Assembly: GCF_036785885.1 (NCBI RefSeq)
Contig: NC_092317.1
Span: 2,234,501-2,298,500 of the forward strand
Length of the DNA: 64,000 nucleotides
Direction of reading: 5' to 3'
From: Coffea arabica
Lineage: Eukaryota > Streptophyta > Magnoliopsida > Gentianales > Rubiaceae
The position numbers and the translations under genes are program-made. The notes beneath the pieces are model-generated. The model was not told the origin of the DNA, made no database searches, and was given only the letters and a program-made list of their open reading frames with translations. This document shows, one piece after another, positions 36,007 to 49,299 of the stretch (the first letter of the stretch is position 1; the number at the start of each line of letters is the position of its first letter).

Positions 36007-39000
36007 ATGGCTTCGCTTGAGCATAGTTGTTTATATACCAATCTTGGGCTTGTTCCATTTTCTTCCTTTTTTCCTCTCCAGCTCCATGGCTTCCCCTCTA
36101 CCTCTGCGACCTGCCCTATTTCACAAGGACTACAGCCCGTAAGCTCTCTTTTTAAACTACATTCTAATCACCCAGTTTACTTCATCATTTCACTGTTAAA
36201 AACAACATAATAAGAACTTCTGGCATCTAAAAGGTGAAATGTTCTGCTTATTCCTACTTTAGTCAGCTGGAGTTCTTGCAGTCAATGTGCTCACTTTAGT
36301 TTAGTTCAGATGATTTCTGATCATCAGCTCATGCCAAAAGACAACGTTTCCATGATGCAGTCAAAGTTATTTCTATTTGTTGAAAGGATCTGATAGAGCA
36401 TTCTAATTCCATGGCGATGTATTGTTCGCCATTTAAGTTTGGATCTAAACCTAATTGACAATTGTTTATAGAGAAATCATGAGCATTCGTAGCATGGTGA
36501 GCACTCGTAGTTTTGTAGATAACTGAAAGTTGAAATAAAAAGCAGTTTTAATATGCTATTTAGGATGCCATTAAGCTGGTATCCAATTGCTGTCAAGGAT
36601 TTAATTAGAGTCACCAGATTGAGAGACAAGGCACAGGACTAATCCATAAATTTAAGTCGTTTCCATCTCAAACTCCAGGATAGTTCTCTGCAACTCTCAG
36701 ATTTGTGTTGCAGAAAATCTGCAATACCTAATGAGATAAAAGGCAGAGGACTGAACTCCATGAATTTAAGTTGTCTCCATCTCAAACTCCAGGATACTTC
36801 ACTTTGTGATTCTTATTTTTGTATTTGCAGAATATCTGCAATACCTAAGTCCAGCGCACTATGTCAATCAAAGGTAGTTAACACGAAAGACCAAGAGAAT
36901 CATGGTCCAGCAAGAACTTTGATTTCTCATGGATTCCAGTTTCCATGTTGTACATCAACAATCCAAACATCTTCACAAAAACTGATGCCTCCAGGAGTTT
37001 TATCATCCATGGGATCAGCCCCTGAATCTGATCACCTGATCACAGACTATGAACCTTTTGTAGATAGGGCTAATAATCATGAAATGGAATTCACTCGGGT
37101 GAATTGTCTTGTATGGGTATTGCATGAATCTGCCAGAGGTTTTTCACTTGCTATACAGGCGCTTGAGTTGGCAAGGACTGGGCCAGAGCTTGCAATGGCA
37201 TGGAGAGGAGTTGATGTGCATGCCTGGCATAAAAACATGGCATATCAGGTATGTCAAAATGGAACAGGAGTATGCCCAAATAGAGAAAGGGAAATAAATA
37301 TTTCGGAAGAAAGAAAATAATTGAAACATTAGAGTTGGGTGGTACATATAAGATCTAGTGATATACTTTGTTTAAATTACCATTTGACTAATAATCATGA
37401 TCGCCTCCATTTACTGTGTTGGAGATGTACCAGAATCATTGATATTTGGAAGTTCAAATATCATCTGATGAGGACTCGAAAAACAACTACTTCGTTAATA
37501 TGGTTGTACAGGTAGCAGTGTTTGCTTTGTTGAAAGCAGCAATTGAAGTAGACTTATTTCTTTCTCACAAACGCAGCAACAACCTCTCTCCTGTCCATGA
37601 AATGTAAGTTGCAGAGACTAAGTTGAAATAATATGTTTAATGTGGTTGAATTTGAATGTTTAAATCATGAAATTCAATGTTTCTTCATAAAACCTTGCAA
37701 GCTTCCAATTAAACATGATGAGAAATGATTTCTAGTGTAAAGACGACACTATCAAGCAGCTGTTTATTACCTTGACTCTTTTGATGATTGGGATCTCAAA
37801 CTTACGTGTCTGGCATGAGGTTTGCCATTATGATCCCTAAATCTGATTAAATGTTTAGTAATTCAAATTGACAAAAGAGGTTTACATTTAGATGTTAGTA
37901 TAATTTTGCTTTTGGCTCAGCTTGTCCGTGAAGGAAAACTTACTTGGTGAGCACATAGAAAGAGAATTGAGCGCGAGAAATCCAAGATTACTGCACTGGT
38001 TTAGAACAGTGGAGCTGCCACGCATAGCTGGGCTGTTCATTCCGTTATTTCAGAAGTGGTCTATGGAATATGCTGGAAGGTTTGTAACTTTATCCTCTTA
38101 GCTTCAGAATCTTATGCCTTTGTACTGAAACTCCAACCATCAGTTCCTCCCAAGTCAGTTTCCTATATACTTGCAAACACCTCGTACTTGACAGTCTGAG
38201 AAAATCTAAATCATATAGTTGGCACTTGGCACAGTGGTGTTGCAGGAACCATTCTCGCTATAAGTTGTTGTGCTGCAATAAGGAAACTGGATCCTGGACG
38301 AATTTCCCGTCCTTTATTTTGTATTTCAATTGAAGATGCATTAGTGAAACTCATGAACCTGTCACACAGTCTCGTTTCATTAGATAAATTGCATCATTTG
38401 GCAAGTGAAGCCGGATTTGAAGAGGATTTCCTCTTGCACTTTGGTAGAAAGGTTTTGCCTTGTAAGAACACAGAAGATATAGAGTTCTGGGTTGGATTGG
38501 TACGGAAGAAACTCTCTGCAGCATTCTACAGAGAAAGTGTATTTACGCACAGGCATATGTTCCACAACAAGGTTAGCCTCTATGTTGTATTGATTTCTCT
38601 TTTAACCTGGAGGTATAAATGCTTGAAAAATCCTATGTTATCCTAAGTATCCATTTGGATGGCTCGTGGAGCTTGCTTTGGGTTCTTATGCAATGTATTA
38701 AATCATGTTCTCCACATGTTCTGCTTATGGTTATGCTTACCTATGGCTTTTCAACACTCACATACTCTAATGAACCTCATTGTTAAATGGATCTCTCATT
38801 TTTCCTTGGGATTGTTGTTTCTCACTCAATAGATTCCATGTTTTTTCTGCAGATGAATGATTGCATTTCCTATTTCCCCCTGATCAATAGTATAGTTCTC
38901 AATTTTAGATCTTATCAGGTTCAAGAGAACAGTTTGGCTACTTTTGGCCTTTTTGCTTATCTAGGAAGAGAGACAAGACTATATCTTTCAGGAATGGGAA

Positions 39001-41324
39001 TTAAGGATCTTGACAAGCAAACTAAAGATTTCTTGAGGTTGATTCCTATACATTTGGGTTTACCTAAATCTCACAATTTTGAACCCTTCGTACATTGTTT
39101 AAGTAATGAAGCTCCTATACACTTTCATGCAGTTATTTAGAGTGTGGTAGCCTTGTTATATATCCTGAACTTTCAACCTTATCAGAGTATCAGCTCTTCA
39201 TGGAGGTGAGTTATCTTTATATTGAAACAGTGGAAACATATAGTATACAGTTTGGGGTGGCATAAAAGTTTCCAGTGCTGCTGCATTTGTGGCTACAGGT
39301 AGTAACTGATGAAATTGGATGGCTGCATTTTTATCCTGTGGTTGGCTTTGAATGGTGTCAAGATAGGAGGAGGTCCAAACAGCGCATGATACAAGCAGAG
39401 AAAGAGATTGTTCTCTACAAGGTTCTTACTGCATGCTATGATGTTATCTCAGGGTTTGCTCATTACAGCCACTCAAGAAAGCAGCCAATGGACTCAAATT
39501 TGTTAGAATTCTTACTTCATTGGTAATAAACTTTTACTGCCATTGCTTATTTGCATTCTGCCTTCTGCCTTACTGGGTTTGCTTGAATTTTGAGTTAGTT
39601 TTTGGTCATATTGTTTAGTCAGAGCCTGCTAGCGACTTGTATGAAGGATTACTGGGCTGCTTATGATGAGATAGGGTATGAAGCTTTGCTGACCGGCCTA
39701 TACGTTTTGATTATTTATCTTCACCATTAACACTATGATTTTTAGAGAAACCATAAAATCTGTTAATTGTCTGGAGCAGTGAACCACAAAAACTTGTGGA
39801 AAGAAGTGTATCAGAGCCAAAATATCTTGTGGCAGAGCACTCGTCAAAGGATTGGATAAAAAGAGGAAAGGATCAATATGGACCTAGAGTAAATAATGTA
39901 AAGTACCTTGGTACTCATTTAGATTTTATCCAATTTCACTTGTTCCAGATGGATAACAACAGAGACTTTAATACCAACTTTCACACATCTATTTTTATTC
40001 GCAACTACTATGAATGTTGGTTTGTAAATGTCAGGAGGCGATTAGCTCAGCTGTGGAGAATGAGATAACCGTAGGGAACTCGGGCCCTGCTTCTCCAATA
40101 AAGCCTTCAGATGAGAACTTTCTGCAAAAATCCTCCAGGAAAGTGATATCTGCAAGTGCTGTAAGTATAGTAATCTTGTGATATTGTGTCATTGATTGGG
40201 TAGAAACCCAGAATATGTTACTTCTGGATAGCTAATTTCGCAAATAATACCATTCAGAATGTGTGGATGGGTACTCAGTTACTCTTTATAGACATGCTTG
40301 ATGTTGTGGGGCTTCTGAAGAAGCAACTTCGTGGCTGCAAAATGACGGAAAGGGAGAAGAAGAAAATAAAGAAAACACTGGTCGACTTTGCTACACTGGT
40401 TCCAGTAATAATATTAATGCTGCTCCCTGTAAGTCTCGACACACGAAATTTTATACTCAAATTCACCTATTCATTTCTTCAGAGTTTTCAATTATTTCCT
40501 TGTACGATTTCTCTGTTGTTTGATAGTCACGCCCTGCTAGCATCACTCTCATTCGTGTACTAATGAATCTAATGAAAGTCAAGATGATATAAAACAAGCC
40601 AAAGTCAGGAAGCTGAAAATTAGGATGACACTGTTCTGCATAGAAACATGATAATCAATCAAACTTTCAAGAAACACCTGCTTAACATGTCGTTTGTACT
40701 TGAATTGTGGTTGTGCCCCATGAAATCATTTCTTGACAGAGGACCCCCAAAAGATTTTCAACAAAAAATAGAGCGCTGTGCTGCCATCATTGGCAAACAC
40801 TGGCCCAACTAGAGCTAGTCCATTGAGTCTACTGGTTTGGCTGCTCAGAGGCTGGTAAATTAACCAATATTTAAAAAAAAAAAAAAAAAAAATCAGATGT
40901 GCAACATCCAAATGGCAAGCTTAATTATTCTTAAAAGAAGGAGCCAGCAAGTCCGGATCATGTTGTAATCCTGCGGTTGAAGTGAGAGCTTAAGAAACCT
41001 TTTCTTCTTCCACTAACAGGTTTCAGCTGTCGGGCATGCAGCAATGTTGGCAGCAATCAAAAAGTATATGCCATGTTTGGTATGTCATCTAATCCGTTCG
41101 ATAATAGAACCGTACTCTATGGGTGTATATGTTTATCAGCCAGCGCATGCATTTGTTCGTTTTCATCATCGTACTTACTGTAGATTGTCGCTATCATTTG
41201 TCAGATTCCTTCGCCTTATACTTCTGAACGTCTTGGTTTGGTGAAACAAATAAAGAGAATAAAGAAGATGGAATTGCAACGAAGGAGCAGCATCCAAGAT
41301 GCTTCCACTAGACTGGTTGTTTGA
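36007..41324 (+). CDS. LETM1-like organellar protein
   Basis: Fourteen exons. Secure ones are 37512-37603, 37921-38079, 38235-38571, 38919-39037, 39133-39205, 39299-39522, 39619-39675, 39780-39897, 40035-40160, 40258-40428, 41020-41079 and 41205-41324. Exon 1 (36007-36138) and the start of exon 2 (ending 37248) are uncertain. ATG 36007 fits an acceptor before 36793 (747 residues). ATG 36086 fits an acceptor before 36831 (708 residues). Conserved stretches include MAWRGVDVHAWHKNMAYQVA and LPRIAGLFIPLFQKWSMEYA. The C terminus has a LETM1-type membrane and ribosome-binding region (TEREKKKIKKTLVDFATLVP, ILMLLP). The Ser-rich N terminus suggests plastid or mitochondrial import. The family acts in ion balance or translation at organelle inner membranes. 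The exact role of this subgroup is unknown to me. Confidence 0.87.
36620..36855 (+). repeat. Tandem duplication of about 117 bases spanning a splice acceptor
   Basis: Two copies (about 36627-36735 and 36744-36855) share catctcaaactccaggata, a ttgcag acceptor (36708-36713 and 36825-36830) and the exon start atctgcaatacctaa. The acceptors lie 117 bases apart, so both give the same downstream frame. The first copy reads open through the second. Confidence 0.82.
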
Positions 41325-42332
41325 CTAATGTTCTCATGAGATGAGACCTGGCTTTTCAATTTGCTCTGGAAGAAAAGTGCAGTGCAGTGCGGTTTTCCGG
41401 TCGGTAAATCAGTTTTATTGCGGCTGCAAATATGGTGGTGGACAAGCAGTGTAACCCGCATCACCGAACAGACTGCAGTTTGCTCGCTTAGTCTTTTTAT
41501 TCTCGGCTTCTGTGTTTGCGCTTTTAAAAGAAAATACTCCATTGAGAATCCACTAACAGTGATTTGCCTAATTGTACTCGTCGAATTCCAACTTTTCTAC
41601 TTTCTAGGTTTCATGTAAATAAGCTATTTCATCGCATTTCAGCATGTAGCTTCCTTCTACACATCCCAAGTACTAAGAGGGAATATATGCAACTTTCAAA
41701 TATTTTTTCTTTGCATTGTGAAATAGGGTTAAAAAAACTTGGAGGTCACTAATTTGTGTGGACTGTGGACTAATGGACATTCCCTCCGTTTTAAGAGTTT
41801 TTATGGTTCCTTTGAGAGGGTCTCCGTATCTTACTTTCCCGTTGGACCATTTACTTTTAGAGTGGTTATGGGTTTCTTTCCTGTTCATATATCAAATAGG
41901 GACTCACTTGAAAAAATTTGTTAACCTCCTAGGCACCTTACAGTAAATTTTCTGAACATATTTAGTGTTTTTTGGTAATCATTGGACTTCAAGTAAAACC
42001 ACGGAATCCCTAATTGATTGGCAGACGGTGGTTAGACTAAAATAACTTTCATTTGACAGGAGACTGTAAGAACCTAATTCTCTTCCCACCAACTTCCACC
42101 TGCTGATGTCTAATTTCCCTCTATGTAACTTCCCTTTAAGTGTCCACTCGTGGAAAAGGAAAACCACCCACCCATGCAGCATTCAAAAGGCTTTATGTTA
42201 TCTTGCTTGAACTATATAAATACCAACTGTATGAAATGTAACCATCCTTGTACTACTATTATGGTTATGGCCCAAAAAAATATGGTGTGTCAAAGAATAA
42301 ACATATACATATGAAAGGCAGAAAGAATATCT
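41325..42332. other. Shared 3' spacer of two convergent genes
   Basis: The LETM1-like gene and the tRNase Z gene end toward each other 1.0 kb apart. The stretch must hold both 3' UTRs. No other gene or repeat stands out. Confidence 0.5.
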
Positions 42333-45300
42333 TTATGCAACAGCGGCTATATCATTCATGTCGTCAGATTCATCTACAGCCATCTCATCTCTAAACAGGA
42401 GTTTAATGTAGGGAAGAATTCTTGGAAGTAAAGGTAAATCAGCCAAGTTGACACTCATCATGTCGAAAGCAATGCAGGTATTATGGAGGTGACTTTCATC
42501 AAAAACTGGAATCTTAGGGTATCTTTGGCTAAAGTGTGTAAGGATAACACGATATGCTCCTGCAGAAGCCCCAACTTCAACAGCTTCTTTTGTTGTGCTG
42601 TGATTTCTTGCTATAGCCTCCTCGATCAGTCCATCTTCAAATGTAGCCTACAATTATGAACAAGAAACTGTTAACATCTGTTCAAGTCCCTCCCTCAAGG
42701 CATAAGATAGTTGCTTGGAGAGAATAAGTTAGGGTAACAAAGCATCTATGAAATGCCTATACATACCTCATGTACAAGAATAGTTGCACTCTTCGAAGCT
42801 TTCACCAGTTCTGGACAAGGTCTAGTGTCACCAGAATACACGATCTTCCAGCCTGGTATTGTTTTTCCAGCACCATTGGTTCTATCTGCAGCCTTCAGCA
42901 TAACACCGTATGCCTGTGGACAGTGGATTACAGGAAAACTTATTAATGCCTGTAATCCCCCTTCCCTGAGCACCTTCATTAATTTCTTTAAAAGTGGATA
43001 GACCATAGCATTTTCGGCTGGACTGCCAGGCCTCTTAAAATAACTCTGCATACGGCTTCCTTTTGCAAATAGTGTGGAGTCAATTTTTTGATCCTGTGAC
43101 CTGATTCTATCAGCATCTTTTATGTCCTCACAATTTATTGCAGCTTTTGGAGCTAGATCAACTTCATTTGAATCAAGAGCTGCTAACGAAGATTCTGAGG
43201 TATGCTTACAGTCGAGGAATTGCATATCTAGATCCTCGAGTCTCTGGTAAGCATCTAGAAATCTCTTCAGCCGCCAAGGACCAACAACCATCAAAGGCTC
43301 ATGAGGTACTCCCTTTAACAAGTCCCGTCTAAGAGCAAGTATTCTTGCAAGTCCTGTATGGTGATCTCCATGAATATGAGAAATCCAGATACACCTTAAA
43401 TCTCTTATGATCTCATCCGCTCTGTCAACACCAAACCTGTTTTGCAAACAGCATACTAAAGTATTACCTCCCAGATGTCAAGAAGGCAGAAATCGAAAGG
43501 CAAAACTCAGAATGAAAACTAATAAGAGTAGTTTACCTTCTTTTTAGTTGGCCAAGGGTTCCTTCACCACAGTCAAAAAGTATACTTCCTTTAGAGAAAA
43601 GATTAAGAAGAATAGAACTGACATTCCTATACTTTGAAGGCTGAGAAGAACCAGTCCCAAGGAGAACAATTTCTAAATCTTCCCTTGTTACGCCTTCCAA
43701 GCAAGCTGGAAGTTCGTTATTGTGCAACCATGGCTCTTCAGTAGGAAGTTCCTTAGCTTGCTCAGACATCCTCTCATTTTTCCCATTCTGAAGCCAAAGC
43801 TGGCTAACTTGTTTTGATGCCTCTGTAATTTCAGGAATCCTTGATACCAGCTCATCAACAATTTCTGATTGTGATGCTGAATCAGGAATCCCAGATCTGT
43901 CCAAGCCAAGCTGAGTGATTGGACGCAAATGGAACTGTTCCAAAATTAACACAGTCACCTCCTGCCAAACTTATGGAAACAAATACAAACTACTTAAAAA
44001 AAAAAATTTGTTTTGCCGGTACACGATGATGTGTCTATAGATGGAACATGCAATGCATCAATATAAATAAAAAATTTAATGCAACACCTGTTTCCATTTT
44101 GCAATAGTTGGAGATGCCATTAACAAACAATCGCTTAATATAGGCACCATAAATTATACTATTTCTTCTTATCAGAACCCAAAGAAGAGAGTCAATTAAA
44201 CTTCACAAGACGTGTACAACCATAAACTAGTACTCCTTTAAAGGACAGTGAAAGGGATGAGCATGAAATATATGCAAAACGAATTTCTGGGTTCATTTTA
44301 ATCTGGAGAAGCAAATGTATTACATTCAATAAAATAGGACTGATAGAATGCATCCTATAAGTTGTTACTTATCAGAACCCATGTTTTAGCATTCTCTTCC
44401 CTTTTTCTTCCTAGAGCTAATGAGAAAGATTATTTAACACACCAGACACAGATGGCAGGAGCTTTCCAAAGAGATAGCTTAGTAGCCACATTATTAGCAC
44501 CTTGGAAGAACTATAAATAAAGGAGCAGGGTTCCTAATGAAATAGAGACCAGTCATATGTAGCATAGTCCCGGGAGAGCCACTTGAAATCTACAAACATA
44601 CACACACAATGTATGTAACATGTCTTGGTTTTAACATCATAATTCAATAACTAAAAGAAGCAAAGGAGGAAATGTCAATATTCATTCTTGCAGACCATAC
44701 CTTGAGGAGATTCTGTGCTGGTATGCTTTCACAAAGATCTGAGAAAGGACCCTGTCAGCAAGGAAAAAAAAATTGGCTTAATTACCCATAAATCTTACCA
44801 AATTTGATATCCTTATCAATCTCTGCAATACGTAATGCTGCAACCAACCTCACTTGAAGCCCTCAAGTCTGATGCTATATCTTTCAAGTGCTGGAGAGAC
44901 CAGATGCCAGGAGCAGGAAAGAACTGAGGGCAAAGGTAGTTAAGCTGTGCTGCAATTCTTGCGCTTGATTTTATAATTGGAACCTCAATATTCCTCCTGT
45001 GACCAAAAGGTAACGCATCAACTCTCCAATTATCAGTGTAAAAATATGATAGGCATGTATGTGCGTATTGCATGCACAGACAGATAGATTGGCACTTGGC
45101 AGACTTGTTAAAACAACAACCAGAACTCACATTTCATGTCCTGCCATGATATGCTGGGCTTCAGGAAATCTTGACATCCACTTCTGATACTCGATTGTGT
45201 TTGTGACATGAGAAGGACTAAGGTGAATGACGCAATTTACTGTTCTGGAACTAGAGTTACCAGATATTCCAGCATAATAGGACGAAAGAGATTGTACAGA

Positions 45301-48300
45301 TGACACGTCTTTAAAATGAGACAAAGTTGGGCAGTCCACGAGGAGTACAATTGGACCAGGAATAGAAGGACCCAGGACGTCACTAGGGTGAACCTGAATT
45401 GTGCATATTAAATTGCTTATAAATATGACAGTCAGGAAGCAAACCAAATGCTTATATAAAGTGTACTATTAAAGTTACCATAATATCTTGACGATCTGAC
45501 TTCACTGAGTTACCAAGCTGAAGTTCACGATACTTTGGACCAGGTCTCAATCCGAGAGCAGCAGCTTTCTTAGGGTCAAATTTCCCCTTAATTTCAGGCA
45601 ATTCACAGATATAAATCACTGAAAGATCACCAGGCTTTGTGGATGGCTCAGCTCTGGGCTTTGAAATTGAAGATGATAATTGTTCCACTAAATGTTCATC
45701 TGCCTCCTGTGATCCAGGCTTTTTTGTGGAGGAACCTTCTGCTGCCTGACTTGGTCTCAAGATGATAGCTGATAGTTTCACAACTTCATCGTCTATAAGA
45801 ACTACAGGATCACTGAACACATCCTTTGCAGGAGTCACAAGAGCACTGGAATCAGATGCAGGCCCAAAGCTACGTGTATGAACCATTGCAGCATTTGGAA
45901 TGAAGGCTCTCATTGCATCTACTAATAATTTGAGATCCGAGGGGCCCCACACATTAACCTGAAAACAGAAAAGTGTCATTGTCATCAAAATTCCTATTTC
46001 CTAGAAAGCAATGGATGGCTATTATAGAAAATCTGACACTTACAGACATTCCTTCCTCACTTATGCCTGCCAAAGTCAACAAAAGCCCTGCAATGAAAAA
46101 TAAAACTTAACAATTATAGCCATTATTCTGGTTAGGCCTTTCTGCACAAGCAAAATAAGAATAAATCCATCTACCAACTTGTCAGCAACAAACCTGGAAG
46201 GCCACCAGCAGTTTCTGAGCATACGCGTGAGAGAAAAATGTGATCAATCTACAGGGATTACAAACCATTAATAACATTGCAAACTAAAAAAGAAAGAAAG
46301 TCTCAATCATTTTAAAATCCAAATATAATCACACACCTTTGACAACTTGATTTTATGTTCTGTACAGAAGCGTTGCAATCCCTGGAACAAAATTCCCATA
46401 ATAAGGCTTTGAAAGTCCTCATAGACATTGAATTAACCAGGTAACAAGTTATATTTTGCTTTTCTGTGTGTGTAAAGAAGAATTCCTTATGACCGTGTAA
46501 AGAAGAACTCCCAGTCGTGAATAACTCCTCCATTTTACACTTACATGCCAAACATGAGCATGTAAAATAAGGCCAAAGGCCGTTGACCATTACCAGAACC
46601 AAATAAATAGGCCTAAGGAGAATAAATCCATCACCAGTAAATCAATCTCTTCTATTCAGAGGAGATATCTTCCTTTTCATTTTCTCCCCTCTAGAACAAG
46701 CACCTATTCTTTAGCTCATAAGACAAAATGGAACAACTTTGTTTACCCATTCATACATCTATTTGGCTATTTTCTTATTTGTTTCCCTTTCTCTCTTTAA
46801 GTCTCATCCAGATATAGAAAACAACGAGAAGAAAAAATCAAATAAGCATCTCCAGACAATCTAGCAAATAAAAATGTGCAATTTTAGATAGCTTACAAAA
46901 AACTGCATCAGAAACGTACCAATCATATGTAGGATTAGCAGCAGCAGCAGCATGAGTAATTGCAGTTACACCTTAAAATCAATATCAAATGGCCTAATGT
47001 TCACAAACTACTCCACTGAACAGTTTAGAGATATAAGAAAAGCATAACTCAGCATATGAGATCAAATCAACCCATAAACTTTTCTTTAACCACATAACCA
47101 CCAGAAGAGTATCTTGCGTTACAAGAAAAGCAAGAAATGAGTGAAGCTCACCACCAGATGCATTAACATGAGTACGTAATATGCAGAGAAAAAATTATTC
47201 TCCACTTCATAAAGCCGTTGTAACTCTCAGCACCCAAAAAAAGATAGAGCTTCTCCAAACTTCAAAACATGCAATTTGCTATGTTCAATGGAGACCACAG
47301 TCCATCATTAAGAAGTTAAAGAGAATAGTAGGAGTATCTTAAAGAGATACTTACTTCTCCAGCATTAAAAATAAATCTCTGCTTGTCAAAAAATAGCAGG
47401 ACAGATGGTGATGTATCATGCGTATCCATTCCAGTACCAAGAATCTGCAACATGAATAAGATCAAAATCTCACTCCACTTATGGTGCATAATATTTCCAA
47501 CTCAAGAATTCACATCCCACAGAATAATTTCCCTCAGAAAGCTACTGCATTCATGCAAACTTTAAAAAAAAAAAATTTAAGATATAAGTAATCCAAAATG
47601 CGAAACCCAAAACCCACGAGAAGTTTTGCTTCCTTCTTTTCCGCATGTATACAGCCTCATAATTATATACCAGTCATATCAGAGAAACAATTGTCGCATT
47701 TCCTATTGAAATAAGCTGCAAACACTTCGCCCAAGTCAAAGAACCATAATGGAGGAAGCAAACAAAAAAATTTAGGTTGCCTTCAAATTAAGCCAATGGT
47801 TCAAGCATCGAACAGAATTTGACTAATGGAGGAGCTACAAAATTCCCAAGTCAAATTACCAAAAATTAAAACGAAAAGGGAAAAAGAAATGACCTGAACA
47901 TAACAAATAGTATTAATAGGATTCAGTTTTCGGACTTTAAGCTCAAGGGTCTTCCTGGGCAAATCTTTCTTCTCCGAACCATCAGCCCTTTTCTTATTAT
48001 ACACAAAAGTTGACTCAAGAGCGTTGTCAGCAGAACCAGCCTCTTTTTCCAATTCCATCGACAACCCACCTTTCTGGTTATTAAAATTATTATCCCTCCC
48101 TCTCGTATTAGAAGTGCTGCTGTTTCTATGCTGCTTAGTGCTGGAAAAGGGAGAACTTGAACTATTCCTATTGCTACTCCGGCGGGGTTTTCTGGAATAA
48201 GAAGAAAAAGTAGTGAAGAAACGTAGAGTGTTGGGAAAAATACGGCGCGGCAGCTGCAAAGATTGGATTTTGGGTTGGGAAAAAAGAGGAAAGGAGGAAG

Positions 48301-48388
48301 AAAGGAGGTTTGAAGAGGCGGGAAGGGTGGTGATATGGTGATTGGCGGAGGAGAATAGGAGGCGAAGGTTAGTTAAGTGGGGAGGCAT
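42333..48388 (-). CDS. TRZ4: tRNase Z, long form (3' tRNA-processing endoribonuclease)
   Basis: Twelve exons from right to left: 47894-48388, 47355-47444, 46337-46381, 46194-46248, 46044-46087, 45479-45958, 45131-45393, 44849-44996, 44701-44751, 43537-43958, 42767-43436 and 42333-42647. They give 1025 residues. The C-terminal half is a metallo-beta-lactamase domain with [12 protein letters not shown] (the PxKxRN motif, about residue 660), [14 protein letters not shown] (zinc ligands, about residue 718), [16 protein letters not shown] and [10 protein letters not shown]. The N-terminal half is the degenerate copy ([14 protein letters not shown]) seen in ELAC2-type enzymes. A Ser/Arg-rich start suggests organelle import. 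It cuts the 3' trailer from pre-tRNAs. The TRZ3/TRZ4 clade is clear; the number rests on gene order. Confidence 0.93.
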
Positions 48389-49037
48389 TGCCTTTCGTGT
48401 TGCTTGTATTTGTAGCCTTTTAATTCCCAGTTTCCCTCTGCCATTCCCCAAAGGGTTTAAGGCTACTTCAGTCTCGTTTCACTTTCAGCAAAAACCCATA
48501 ACCCATAACCACTTTCGTCATCCCCGTTTAGCCCACCAAAGAGTCTGTGATGGCGCCCGGGTCGGATATGGAATTTTATGCCACTTGAACTCCAAAAAAA
48601 AAGAATAATAAATAATAAAGTAAAAGAATTTTAATGGAATTTTATGTTGATTGCAGATTTTCTTTCCAAACAATTGAATATAGTTACATAATTGATAAGT
48701 TTAAAACTACTGTTGTTTTAAGTAACTTCTTTTCTCTTTTTGTTAAATAAAAAACCAAACATCAATTAATAATAGGATTTAAGTTCAACGTTGCATTTGC
48801 CAAAACAATGTTTTTGGTAATTTAATACCTTCTCAACGAAAATGAGTAGGATATTAAGCACTAATTTACAATATATGAACTTTAGCATTTGCATTCTAGA
48901 GTCAAAAGAATATGTTTGACCTTCTAATATTGCTTCAAAGTTCAAACTAGTTACTATTTGTATGTTTTAAAATTTTTTTATATGAAGGAAACTCATTGCT
49001 AAATTATAATTAATTTAACACACCGCCTACACAAGAA
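48389..49037. other. Spacer between tRNase Z and tRNA-Asn
   Basis: Carries the tRNase Z promoter and leader (minus) and AT-rich DNA upstream of the tRNA gene. No TATA box or gene could be assigned with confidence. Confidence 0.4.
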
Positions 49038-49054
49038 GCTGGAGTAGCTCAGTC

Positions 49055-49087
<33 letters not shown>

Positions 49088-49111
49088 AAGGTTCAACCCC
49101 TTCCTCTAGCG
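49038..49111 (+). tRNA. trnN-GUU: tRNA-Asn (anticodon GUU)
   Basis: A 74-base cloverleaf. The acceptor stem GCTGGAG pairs with CTCTAGC (one G-T) and is followed by the discriminator G. The D arm is GCTC/GAGC, the anticodon arm is TGTGG-CTGTTAA-CCACA with anticodon GTT, and the T arm is GAAGG-TTCAACC-CCTTC. There is no intron and no encoded CCA, as expected for a nuclear eukaryotic tRNA. A T run (49120-49126) can end pol III transcription. It lies between the tRNase Z gene and the PnsB3 start codon. Confidence 0.97.
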
Positions 49112-49119
49112 TATTTCCC

Positions 49120-49126
49120 TTTTTTC
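49120..49126 (+). terminator. Pol III terminator after tRNA-Asn
   Basis: A short run of T bases (cccttttttcc) begins about 9 bases after the mature tRNA end, which is the usual RNA polymerase III stop signal. Confidence 0.6.
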
Positions 49127-49299
49127 CTACCCCCAACAGTACTGTGTCACGATCAAACGCCTGCAAAATCAGATAAGAGGAATAAGGGCCACAAGCAAAT
49201 TCCAAAAGGAGCATCCTAACTATCCAATCCACTATATCCATCTCAATAGAATATATCCCTTTTTTTTTTTAAAAAAAAAAAACTTCCCCTAAACGAAAG

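Noticed and set aside
48999-49241. An 80-codon minus-strand frame
   Set aside because: Its readable part is the reverse complement of the tRNA-Asn gene.
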